The notes below the pieces were generated by a model, which did no database searches, had not been told where the DNA came from, and saw only the letters and a program-made list of their open reading frames with translations. This document shows, piece by piece, positions 7,434 through 15,821 of a stretch of DNA of 18,717 nucleotides; the stretch's first letter is position 1, and every line of letters starts with the position of its first letter. The position numbers and the translations under genes are program-made. Source of the stretch: an uncultured Planctomycetales bacterium (GTDB lineage: Bacteria > Planctomycetota > Planctomycetia > Pirellulales > Thermoguttaceae); contig CALARR010000037.1 in NCBI GenBank assembly GCA_937889015.1, positions 1-18,717 on the forward strand, in the 5' to 3' direction.

Positions 7434-10319
7434 TCATCGCGACCAGTCTGCGGGCCGCGGTGAAGTCCAGAGGCGTTGACCGTTGAGCGTCACCCGTGTA
7501 GCCTTCACGGCCATGGCGCGTTGCAGCGTGCCATCAGCGGTCAGTTCGACCGCAGCCGCCTCACCGTCGGTTTCCAGGCCGTAGGCGCGGAGCTCCGCCG
7601 GCTTTTCGCTGGTCCGCAGGAGCAGCAAGTGACGGTTCTGGCCGCTGCGGATCTGGATGGCTCGGGCACCCTCGGTGGGTGCCAGTTCCGACTGAACGGG
7701 AGGTTCCTCGCCCTTGTCCGCCTTCTGGATCTGCATGACGGCCAGATACTCCTCTTCCACGGCTGGTTGCCCAGGGGTGGCGTAGAGAACCCATTCGGGA
7801 AAGTACTTGTCGCGCGGCACGGGGCGGGTGCTGTAGCGATCGACCGGCTCGACCGGGAATCCGGTTTTGACCTCCATCTTGAGCCCGGTGGGCAGGAGGA
7901 AGCGGCCCTGCAAGGCGGCCTGTTGGCTGGGGATCTTGAAGGTCTGGTCGGCTTGTTGTGCGTCGATGGGCCGGACTGCGTGCAGGAGCCAATCGTATTG
8001 CGCGGGGCCTTTGGCCGAGGCCACAAGATCGTGCACGAGGACCAGGCCCGGCTTGATGAACAGGATGCGGCGGTCGAAACGCCGCAGGGTTCCCCCGTAG
8101 ATGGCAGGGGCCGAGGCGTCGCCGACGACATAGCCGTAGCCGGGCGCGTCGAGCCAGGCGGTCACGCGACCGTCGGCCCCTGGCTTGCAGGCGGCCTGGC
8201 CTTGGCCATCGACCAGGAGCGTATTGTGAGCCAGGGTGGTCATGGAATAGGCTTTGAAGTGCGGGCTGCCATACCAGTCGTAGTAGCCGCCGTCGATGGC
8301 CAGCTTGTCGCCGTAGGCGTGGATCACGAAATGATTCTGATCGGGGTGCTGATGACCGGCCCAGTACCGGCCGCTATGCATGGCCACGGTGACGCCTTCG
8401 CGACCATCGACGAGCGAAGTGTTGAGAATCGCCACACCGATGTGCCGGTAGTGGATCGAGGCGGGCAGGTCGGTGGGGGCCTTGGGCGTGAGGCCATCGA
8501 CCGGCTCGCGTGCCCCTGAGTACCAGAGGGCGTACGGGTCGCGCGTGCGCAGGGCCAGTTGCCGAACATGCGTGGTGGACGCCGGGCCGCGGACGCCGTG
8601 GTTGGGCATGCCGGTGTCGGCGAAGGAGACGGCCCAGGCATTGGGCGGGGCGCAGTACATAGGGAAGCGCGCGGTCTGGCTGAGCCAGGGATGGCCGCAG
8701 ACATCGATGCCGCAGACGGCGCGCATCAGATCGGCATAGTCGATGACGAATCCCAGGCCGTAGCTCCAGTAGCTGATACCCTCGTTGTTGTCGCCCTGGT
8801 AGCCCAGGCAGCAGAGGAAGCGGCCCAGGTAGAGTTGGCGGACGTATTCGGCCCAGCCCTCGGCGTCGGGGTGATCGCCGGCCAGGACGAGGCCCGCCTC
8901 GCCCAAGGCCAAGGCCTGGAGCCAGGCGTGGTTGTTGGCCTCGTGTCCGCGGAAGGGGTTCAGGCGTTGATGGAACTGTTCGGCACGCTGGATGATGATC
9001 TTGCGCAGGGTGTCACGTTCGTCGCTGGTCATCGAGTCGCGGCAGACGTCGTAGCACCAGCTAAGGCCGCGGAGTAAATGCTGGGCGCCGATATCGCCGT
9101 GCTTCATGGCGCTGCCACCCTCGGGATCCCACTTGCAGGCTTCCAGGGCCAGCTCCTTGGCCCAGGCGATGACCTGCGGATCGCCGGTGAGCATGGCATT
9201 CTGGGCCAGGTTTTGCAGCCGGCGGCCGGTGCCGCCGGTGATTTTGCCGGCCACCAGGCCGTACCAATCGATCCAGGTGGGCCAGCGCGGATCGCCCGGC
9301 ACGTGGACGCCAGGATGCTCGGGCACGCCCGATTTATGCAGTTTCTGGGCCTGTTTGAGCAGTTCGGCGCGTCGCTTGGGGGTGACTTCGGGCTGTTCGA
9401 TGCGTGCCAGGGCGGCCAGTCGCGGGCGAGCCATGGAGGTCAGGGTTGCGGCCGAGACGGGTTCGGTGGTGAAGCGGTGGGCCTCGGCCAAAAGGTTGAC
9501 CTTTTCGACCTGCGACCAGGCATCACCGAGGACACCGCTCGTTTCGACTCGCCAGTACCACGTTCCCGGGTCCAAAGGGGCGGCGGGGGTATGGAAGTTC
9601 CGGCTGGTCCGGACGGTCGTCGTGGCTTGTGCCGGGAAGGAGGGCTGGAGCGAGAACTGCAGGCGCCAAGACTCCACACCGGGCTGGCGCGGCCAGTTGA
9701 ACAGGGGCGGGTTCGAGTAGGATTCGCGTGTCGATTCGGCGACGGGCGACGGCACCTCGCCGATGAAGAGCCGCAGGTTATCCACCCAGAAGCGGAGCAT
9801 GGCCTTGGTCTTTCCCTTGGTCGTCGTTTCCTCCTTGACACGCGCGTAGATCTGGATCTTGGAGAACTCGGTTCCCGGCTGGACGGCGATTCCCTTCTCG
9901 AAGCGGAGTCTGGCAAAGGGGATCAACACGGTCTGCCATTGCGTGGAGAAGGGGGCGCTGGTCCAGGCGGCCTGTTTGCCGTCGACGAAGAAGCCGACTC
10001 CCACGTAGGCGCCTTCCTGGCCCGACTCCACCTCGCAGCGGCAGTCGAAGCCCAGGAGCATGTTTCGCTCGACGGCGATTGGGCCGGGCAGGGAGAACGA
10101 ACAGGCGGAGTTGGGCTGGGGCGTGCTCAGGTAAAGGCAGGAGCCGGCGCGATCGGGGCCGGCGGAGACGATCTCCGCCTGCACGCCCTTGGTCTCCAGG
10201 GCCTTGATGGCGGCTGGACCGCTCTCGAAATCGAAATGGCGCCGATCGTCGGCGTACAAGGGGCGGGCCAGGAAGACCGTGAAGAGCGCGCCGCAGAGCA
10301 CTTGGATTCGCATGATCAT
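7434..10319 (-). CDS. Secreted heparinase II/III-family polysaccharide lyase (DUF4962 type)
   Basis: The 961-residue product begins with a signal peptide (about 1-24, ending ADD). A beta-sandwich domain that may bind carbohydrate spans about 26-190. A DUF4962-like segment (about 205-330, including a WYWRVE strand) precedes the alpha-toroid catalytic domain. In the toroid, HEANNHAW (His459, His464) and NEGISYWSYG (Glu513, Tyr517, Tyr520) lie at a spacing like that of the catalytic His and Tyr of heparinase II. The C-terminal heparinase II/III beta domain contains HQHPDQNHF (His656-His663). Such enzymes cleave uronic-acid polysaccharides by beta-elimination; the actual substrate cannot be read from the sequence. 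There is no clear Shine-Dalgarno before the start, and Met1 or Met3 could be used. It lies 53 bases after the broken DUF2961 gene on the same strand, so the two were probably co-transcribed. Confidence 0.85.
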   Translation of the reverse strand: MIMRIQVLCGALFTVFLARPLYADDRRHFDFESGPAAIKALETKGVQAEIVSAGPDRAGSCLYLSTPQPNSACSFSLPGPIAVERNMLLGFDCRCEVESGQEGAYVGVGFFVDGKQAAWTSAPFSTQWQTVLIPFARLRFEKGIAVQPGTEFSKIQIYARVKEETTTKGKTKAMLRFWVDNLRLFIGEVPSPVAESTRESYSNPPLFNWPRQPGVESWRLQFSLQPSFPAQATTTVRTSRNFHTPAAPLDPGTWYWRVETSGVLGDAWSQVEKVNLLAEAHRFTTEPVSAATLTSMARPRLAALARIEQPEVTPKRRAELLKQAQKLHKSGVPEHPGVHVPGDPRWPTWIDWYGLVAGKITGGTGRRLQNLAQNAMLTGDPQVIAWAKELALEACKWDPEGGSAMKHGDIGAQHLLRGLSWCYDVCRDSMTSDERDTLRKIIIQRAEQFHQRLNPFRGHEANNHAWLQALALGEAGLVLAGDHPDAEGWAEYVRQLYLGRFLCCLGYQGDNNEGISYWSYGLGFVIDYADLMRAVCGIDVCGHPWLSQTARFPMYCAPPNAWAVSFADTGMPNHGVRGPASTTHVRQLALRTRDPYALWYSGAREPVDGLTPKAPTDLPASIHYRHIGVAILNTSLVDGREGVTVAMHSGRYWAGHQHPDQNHFVIHAYGDKLAIDGGYYDWYGSPHFKAYSMTTLAHNTLLVDGQGQAACKPGADGRVTAWLDAPGYGYVVGDASAPAIYGGTLRRFDRRILFIKPGLVLVHDLVASAKGPAQYDWLLHAVRPIDAQQADQTFKIPSQQAALQGRFLLPTGLKMEVKTGFPVEPVDRYSTRPVPRDKYFPEWVLYATPGQPAVEEEYLAVMQIQKADKGEEPPVQSELAPTEGARAIQIRSGQNRHLLLLRTSEKPAELRAYGLETDGEAAAVELTADGTLQRAMAVKATRVTLNGQRLWTSPRPADWSR

Positions 10320-10372
10320 AAACCGTGGGTGGGGAGAGGGATGGAAGGTACGTGCGTTGGTCGGGGAAATCG

Positions 10373-11751
10373 CTAGTCAGAGGTCTGCAGCTCTAAGTCA
10401 ATGACGTCCAGGCCGAACATATAGGAGGGAACGGCCTGTTCGTTGGCCCCCACGATCTCGACGGTCAGCTTGTGCAAACCCTGCTCCAGGCGATGCGTGC
10501 CCAGGGGCATGGGCTCGGTGGGGATCACCTGGGGATTGTACAGGTCGATGGGCGGGCCGAGCTTCTTGCCGTCCAGGCTGAATTGCACGATGGCATAGTC
10601 GCGGGCCTTAGTCAGCCGCACGCTGATGGCGTAGGTGCCGGTCTGCGGGGCTTGCAGTTTCAGGTCCAGCTTGGCGCCCGGCTTGGCCCCGGTCCACCAA
10701 AGTTGATCGGCATTGTCCCATTTGTGTTGACCGTAGCGATCCATTTTCTGCACGCGCACATTGCCGCGTGGGAATGTGTAGAGATGGAAACCGCCCATCA
10801 CGACCTCGGGCACGGCGTAGTAGTCGTGCGACCGGGCGCCGTGCCGAACAGATCGCCCAGCGGACACCAGACGTCGGGAGACGAATCGTCATCCCACGTG
10901 ATGCGGATCGCGAGCTGGCGCAAGGCGGCCATCTCGTTGTCCCGATCGGCGAAGGAGGCGTTGACGCGAATGGCCGTGATCGCCTGGGGACCGGGGAGCG
11001 TGACGACGGGCGACATTTGTCCGGGCCGGACGCGCACGATGGTGGAAAGGGTCTCCTGGCCCGGTCGCGAACCGGCGGGATCGGTTCCCAGCCGGTCGGC
11101 GAGAAACGTGTTGGTCTTTCTCAGGGCCTCGCAGTCGGCCAGCTTCGCCGTGAAGGTGGGCACTTGGGTCCCGGCCGGAAAGGTGCCGTAGGTGAAATGG
11201 TAATAGGCGCCCCAGCCCTTTTCGGCGACGATCTTGCAGGACTTTTGATAGGGAATCGGCAGGTAGAGGTTCTGGCCGCGCGAGCCTTGGTCCTTCAGGT
11301 TGTAGGAGAGCGCAGGGTAGTTGAAGGGGGCGTGCTGGCCGTCGAAGTAGTCGCAGAAGGGCATGTCCACCACGGGCGTCTGCGCGCCATCGAGGTAGAT
11401 CTTGACGCGACCTTGTTCGGCGCGTGCCGACCAGATTCGCCAGATGCAGCCCGGGCCGTCCATTTCGGCCAGGACAGACAGGTCGCCCTCGGTGCGAATG
11501 ATGCCCTGTCCGTCGCCGTTGGCGCTCCAGTTGGCGTACTTGCCGGTCGCCGGGTCGTACTGGCTGGTGCGTTGATAGCTGGACCACTGGGCGCAGCGTT
11601 CACCGGGGAGCGGCAAGACCGCCAGGTGCGACAGGTCGGTGAGGCGTTGGACGAGGTCTGCGTAGCTGAGTGTTGTTTGGGCCGCTGCCGCTCGGGTCAA
11701 GGATGCGAAGACCAGCAGGCAGACCAGAATGCGTTTGGAGAGTGGCGACAC
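10373..11751 (-). pseudogene. DUF2961 family protein, disrupted by an out-of-frame internal deletion
   Basis: The best start is GTG at 11751, with AAGGAG eight bases upstream and a signal peptide (VSPLSKRILV to about AAAAQ). The first frame encodes 317 residues of a DUF2961 N-terminal half and reaches PLGDLFGTAPG. It then runs into junk and stops at 10798. The next frame resumes at SHDYYAVPEVV and gives the C-terminal beta domain normally found after DUF2961 (DNADQLWW, KARDYAIVQF, SYMFGLD), stopping at 10373. In intact relatives, as I recall them, roughly 250-300 residues lie between these blocks; here they are missing, and one base is out of phase near 10833. DUF2961 includes glycoside hydrolases such as family GH172. 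This copy cannot make a complete enzyme unless the break is a sequencing or assembly error. Confidence 0.75.
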
Positions 11752-11951
11752 AGGACTCACTCCTTGCGCGAGGGTGCGAGAGTTGGGGCTCGATCGGGGC
11801 CCACGTAGCCAATGAACCGACGGCCGGTCACCGACCGAAGGTGGTCGGAGAAGGCGGGGCTTTCGGACCGCTGATTCCTTGGGCGCGGGCCATGAACCGT
11901 GCACAGACCCATAAGGCCGGACATCGGGGCCGGCAGGGCGTTCTGGTCGGC

Positions 11952-11981
11952 ATTCTAGCCGATCGTGCGGGCCAGCACCAA
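11952..11981 (-). promoter_or_regulatory. Weak candidate promoter for the DUF2961-lyase operon
   Basis: Read on the minus strand, TTGGTG (11981-11976) and TAGAAT (11957-11952) are 18 bases apart. The -10 box is the same as in the candidate upstream of the VWA gene, but the -35 match is poor. The implied leader is about 190 bases. Confidence 0.3.
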
Positions 11982-12231
11982 ATTGCGACCCCCAAGCGAG
12001 AGGTCTGGCCCGATCGGAGTGTTGGGTGATGGATCATCGCTGCTCGCCGGTGGCGAGCATGGGACAGGGCAGAGGATCGCCAGGTGTGGTGTGCCCGAGG
12101 GACTCGACGAACAGAGGTGTCTGACCTGCCAGCAAACTGGTCGCGATCTGACTTGCTCGGTCGTGTGGTGTAACGTGTTTGCGTGAAATGCTTTACGTCG
12201 GTGGCGTGGCCTTTGGGGGAGCGTCCGGCGC

Positions 12232-12260
12232 TTGCGAACCCTGGACCACTTCCTTATGAT
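12232..12260 (+). promoter_or_regulatory. Candidate promoter for the PEPCK-aminotransferase gene
   Basis: TTGCGA (12232-12237) and TATGAT (12255-12260) have the ideal 17-base spacing. Transcription from about 12267 would leave an unusually long leader of about 250 bases before the GTG start at 12519. Confidence 0.45.
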
Positions 12261-12518
12261 GGATGGGTTAAGCATGGTGAGATGCTAGCGGGCCGGCGCC
12301 TCCGATCGTCTGCGAGCCTGGTGTTCGAACTGCGATCGAGGACTGCGCTGGCCTTAGCGCGCCGTTCGTTCAACACTTGTTCCCACGCGTCGCTTTAGCC
12401 CAGAGTCTGCGCAGGCAGGTCTGGGAGACCGGTAGTTCTCGGGCAGTCGCTGCCTGGACGGTCGCGGAACGTCGCTGGGAAGCGTTTCTGCCTCAAGTAC
12501 AAGGGGGTTGGTAGTCCC

Positions 12519-15500
12519 GTGACTCAGCATCGCGAACTCCAGGAATGGGTCGAGGAAATGGCTCGCCTCTGCGAGCCGGACCACATTGTGTGGATTGACG
12601 GGTCGGAAGAGGAAAAGGACCGTTTGGTCCAAGAGGCGGTGGGCACGGGTGAAGTGACGTTGTTGAACCAGGAGAAGCTTCCGGGCTGTCTGTACCACCG
12701 CACGGCCCAGAACGACGTGGCGCGGACTGAGGACTTGACCTACATTTGCACCACGCTGCGCGAGGATGCAGGTCCGACGAACAACTGGATGTCGCCGGAA
12801 GAGGGCTATCGGCGCGCCGGCGAGATCTTCAAGGGTTCGATGCGCGGCCGGACGATGTATGTGATTCCCTTCTCCATGGGGCCGGTCGGTTCGCCGTTCT
12901 CGAAGATCGGCGTGGAGTTGACGGACAGCATCTACGTGGTGCTGAACATGCGGATCATGACCCACGTGGGCCGCAGCGTGTTGAAGCAATTGGGGGCGGG
13001 CGGGGAGTTCACGCGCTGTCTGCACGGCAAGGCCGAGGTGGACATCAAGCGCCGCCTGATCCTGCACTTCCCCGAGGACAACACGATTTGGAGCGTGGGG
13101 TCGGGCTACGGCGGAAACGTGCTGCTGGGCAAGAAGTGTCTGGCCCTGCGGATTGCCAGCTACTTGGGCAAGCGCGAGGGCTGGCTGGCCGAGCACATGC
13201 TGATCATGGGTGTGGAGAACCCGGACGGGCGCGTGGAGTACATCGCGGCGGCCTTCCCCTCGGCGTGCGGCAAGACCAACCTGGCGATGCTGCTGCCGCC
13301 GGAAGGGTTGAAGATCAAGGGCTACCGCATCTGGACCGTGGGCGACGACATCGCCTGGATGCGAATCGATACGGATGGACGGCTGTGGGCCATCAACCCG
13401 GAGACGGGTTTCTTCGGCGTTGCGCCGGGGACCAACAGCAAGAGCAACTCGAACATGATGAAGACCATCGGGCGGAACACGATCTACACGAACGTCGTGT
13501 TGACGCCCGAGGGGACCGTGTGGTGGGAAGGTGGCGACGGGACACCGCCCAAGGAAGGTGTGGATTGGATCGGGCGGAAATGGACGCCCGAGATGAAGGA
13601 CGAGAAGACCGGCAAGGCGGTGGTTGGGGCGCATGCCAACAGCCGTTTCACCGTGCCGCTGTCGCAATGCCCGTCGGCCTCGTTCCGCACCGAGCACCAC
13701 CACGGCGTGCCGATTTCGGCGATTATCTTTGGTGGTCGGCGTGCGCACTTGGCGCCATTGGTGTACGAGGCGTTTGACTGGGATCACGGGGTGTTCGTGG
13801 GGGCGACGATGGCTTCGGAGCGGACCGCGGCCCAGTTTGGCAAGCAAGGGGAAGTGCGCCGCGACCCGATGGCCATGTTGCCCTTCTGCGGCTACCACAT
13901 GGGCGATTACTTCGAGCACTGGCTGGCCATGGGCCGGCGGATGGCCGCCCCGCCCAAGATCTTCCACGTGAACTGGTTCCGTACGGACGAGAAGGGCAAC
14001 TACCTCTGGCCGGGTTTCGGCGAGAATTTGCGCGTGATCGAGTGGATCTTGGACCGCTGCCGCGGCGAGGCGGACGCGGTGCGCACGCCCATTGGTTATG
14101 TGCCCACGGACGACAGCTTGGACTTGAACGGCCTGAACCTATCGCGCGAGGCGATCGACCAGTTGTTCGACGTGAACCGCAACGACTGGTACGCGGAGAG
14201 CGAGAATGTAGCGGCGTTCTTTCAGAAGTTTGGCGAGCGATTTCCGCGGATCTTGTGGGACCAGTTGGAGGCCCTGCGGCAGCGGTTGCGGACGCCGATC
14301 ACGCTGATGAAGCCGGGCACGGAGATCCGTCCGCTGGCCGCGGAGTTGAATGAGGTCATCGAGCGGGAGAATCGCCACATTTTCGCCATGCTTTCGGAGA
14401 TGGGGAAGCGGTTGTTCTTCCCCAAGGGGATTCTGGCCCAGAGCGCCGAGGCCAAGGAGAAGGCCACGCGCTACGACGCCACGATCGGCATCGCGCGCGA
14501 GAAGGGCAAGGCCATGTTCCTGCCGGCGATCATGAAGTACTTCAATGATCTCAGCCCGGCCGATGTGTTGACCTACGCGCCGGCCACGGGCCGGGCCGAC
14601 TTGCGGAAGAAGTGGCGCGAGGAGCTGCTGCGCAAGAACCCCAGCCTGGCGGGGAAGAGTCTTTCGACGCCGATCGTCTGCAGCGGCGTGACGCACGCCT
14701 TGAGCCTCGTGGGCGACCTGTTCGTGGACAAGGGCGATATGGTGCTCTTGCCCGACCAGTTCTGGGAAAACTACGAATTGCTGTTTGGCGTACGGTGCCA
14801 GGCGCAATTGGCCGTGTATCCCTTCTTTGACGCCGCGGGGGGCTTTAACGTGGAAGCCTTGCGCCAAGCGCTGCTGACGCGCGCGGGGAGTTGGAAGACG
14901 ATCTTGATTCTGAACTTCCCCAACAACCCGACGGGCTACTCGCTGACCAAGACCGAAGCCGACCAGGTGGTGGGCGTGCTGCGCGAGTCGGCCGAGGACG
15001 GCCGGAACCTGATCGTGGTCAGCGACGACGCGTATTTCGGCCTGTTCTATGAGAACGAGGTGTTCCAGGAATCGTTGTTCGCCAAGCTGGCCGGGGCGCA
15101 CGAGCGGATCCTGGCGGTGAAGGTGGACGGCCCGACCAAGGAGGAGTTCGTCTGGGGCTTCCGGACGGGTATGGTGACCTTCAGCACGCGCGCGTTCTTG
15201 AGCGACGAGGCGTTGTACCAGGCCTTGGAGAAGAAGGCGGCGGGAGCGATCCGCAGCGCGATTTCCAATTGCCCGCACGTCTCGCAGACCGTGCTGGCCA
15301 AGGCCTTGTCGGGCGCGGAGATCATGGCTCAGCGGGAAGAGAAGAAGTGCACGCTGGAGGCGCGTGCGAAGAAGGTCAACGAGTTGTTGGCCAAGCCCGA
15401 GTATGCCGACCTGTGGCATCCGTATCCTTTCAACGCGGGCTATTTCATGTGCCTGAAGCTGAAAGGGATCGACGCCGAGGCCTACCGCAAGTACGTGCTG

Positions 15501-15650
15501 GAAAAGTACGGCGTGGGTGTGATCGCCAACGGCGATCGCGATATCCGGATTGCCTTCTCGTCGGTGGACGTGGAGCAATTGCCGGACTTGTACAGCGTGC
15601 TGGCCACGGCGGCGCGCGAGATGTTGGACGGAACCGCGGCGGCCAAGTGA
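12519..15650 (+). CDS. pckG: Fused GTP-dependent PEP carboxykinase and class I/II aminotransferase
   Basis: One frame of 1043 residues begins at GTG with AAGGGGG upstream (12501-12507). Residues 1 to about 590 are a complete GTP-type PEP carboxykinase (oxaloacetate + GTP to PEP + CO2 + GDP). Manganese ligands are K206, H226 and D277, aligning with rat K244, H264 and D311. The P-loop FPSACGKTN has reactive Cys250 and Lys252. The guanine-pocket aromatics are F487, Y495 (Phe in rat) and F500. The sequence ends in LEALRQRL, where stand-alone enzymes usually end. After a linker of about ten residues, residues about 597-1043 form a full PLP aminotransferase: NFPNNPTG with N803, D836-D-A-Y839, the PLP lysine K874 and R882. 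The catalytic residues of both halves appear intact. The aminotransferase substrate is not certain; aspartate or a similar amino acid would fit the pairing. M597 has no ribosome binding site, and TGATG occurs there in another frame, so a base error should be excluded. Confidence 0.85.
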   Translation: MTQHRELQEWVEEMARLCEPDHIVWIDGSEEEKDRLVQEAVGTGEVTLLNQEKLPGCLYHRTAQNDVARTEDLTYICTTLREDAGPTNNWMSPEEGYRRAGEIFKGSMRGRTMYVIPFSMGPVGSPFSKIGVELTDSIYVVLNMRIMTHVGRSVLKQLGAGGEFTRCLHGKAEVDIKRRLILHFPEDNTIWSVGSGYGGNVLLGKKCLALRIASYLGKREGWLAEHMLIMGVENPDGRVEYIAAAFPSACGKTNLAMLLPPEGLKIKGYRIWTVGDDIAWMRIDTDGRLWAINPETGFFGVAPGTNSKSNSNMMKTIGRNTIYTNVVLTPEGTVWWEGGDGTPPKEGVDWIGRKWTPEMKDEKTGKAVVGAHANSRFTVPLSQCPSASFRTEHHHGVPISAIIFGGRRAHLAPLVYEAFDWDHGVFVGATMASERTAAQFGKQGEVRRDPMAMLPFCGYHMGDYFEHWLAMGRRMAAPPKIFHVNWFRTDEKGNYLWPGFGENLRVIEWILDRCRGEADAVRTPIGYVPTDDSLDLNGLNLSREAIDQLFDVNRNDWYAESENVAAFFQKFGERFPRILWDQLEALRQRLRTPITLMKPGTEIRPLAAELNEVIERENRHIFAMLSEMGKRLFFPKGILAQSAEAKEKATRYDATIGIAREKGKAMFLPAIMKYFNDLSPADVLTYAPATGRADLRKKWREELLRKNPSLAGKSLSTPIVCSGVTHALSLVGDLFVDKGDMVLLPDQFWENYELLFGVRCQAQLAVYPFFDAAGGFNVEALRQALLTRAGSWKTILILNFPNNPTGYSLTKTEADQVVGVLRESAEDGRNLIVVSDDAYFGLFYENEVFQESLFAKLAGAHERILAVKVDGPTKEEFVWGFRTGMVTFSTRAFLSDEALYQALEKKAAGAIRSAISNCPHVSQTVLAKALSGAEIMAQREEKKCTLEARAKKVNELLAKPEYADLWHPYPFNAGYFMCLKLKGIDAEAYRKYVLEKYGVGVIANGDRDIRIAFSSVDVEQLPDLYSVLATAAREMLDGTAAAK

Positions 15651-15722
15651 GAACCTCTCCGGGAACCGCCCCAGCCACCTCGGGCGGCCCAGCCACACTG
15701 AGTTGCCGACAGGTTTTAGGAC
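15650..15722 (-). repeat. Dispersed ~73-bp repeat, copy B (reverse orientation)
   Basis: The reverse complement of this segment matches 1171-1243 at about 65 of 73 bases. It begins on the last base of the fusion gene's stop codon and ends about 55 bases before the terminator hairpin. Its ends form a slightly better imperfect inverted repeat than the other copies (AAAACCTGTCGG against AGAACCTCTCCG). Confidence 0.85.
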
Positions 15723-15775
15723 AGCTGTAAGACGCGTGCGGTGATGGCAGTCCAGGCGACTGCCAAGGAACCCTA

Positions 15776-15820
15776 GATTGAGGCGTGGAGCCGAAATGCT
15801 CCACGCCTCAGTTCGTTTGA
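15776..15820. terminator. Hairpin terminator between convergent genes
   Basis: TGAGGCGTGGAG (15779-15790) and CTCCACGCCTCA (15799-15810) form a perfect 12-base-pair stem around CCGAAATG; one A-T pair and two G-T wobbles extend it to 15776-15813. The plus side continues GTTCGTTTGA. It lies between the fusion gene (ending 15650) and the minus-strand DUF434 gene (ending 15822) and probably serves both directions. Confidence 0.65.
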
Positions 15821-15821
15821 T

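Larger units (their letters stand above)
11752..12518. other. Divergent intergenic region between the DUF2961 gene and the PEPCK fusion
   Basis: These 767 bases hold promoter candidates on each strand (11952-11981 minus; 12232-12260 plus). They also hold a perfect hairpin, TGCTCGCC-GGT-GGCGAGCA (12041-12059), and smaller ones at 11831-11848 and 12345-12360. No tRNA, conserved small RNA or convincing gene is visible. The open frames here lack a recognisable product. Confidence 0.5.

Noticed and set aside
9078..10376. Plus-strand open frame opposite the lyase gene
   Set aside because: Gly/Asp/Leu-rich shadow with no family resemblance; the minus strand encodes a recognisable lyase.
12310..12370. 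GTTCGAA sequence reminiscent of a tRNA T-loop
   Set aside because: Flanking bases do not pair as a T-stem and no cloverleaf can be drawn.
12354..13967. 537-codon minus-strand open frame opposite the PEPCK domain
   Set aside because: Shadow of a conserved plus-strand enzyme; no motif and no ribosome binding site seen.
14139..15698. 519-codon minus-strand open frame opposite the aminotransferase domain
   Set aside because: Shadow frame; the plus strand has the complete aminotransferase motifs.
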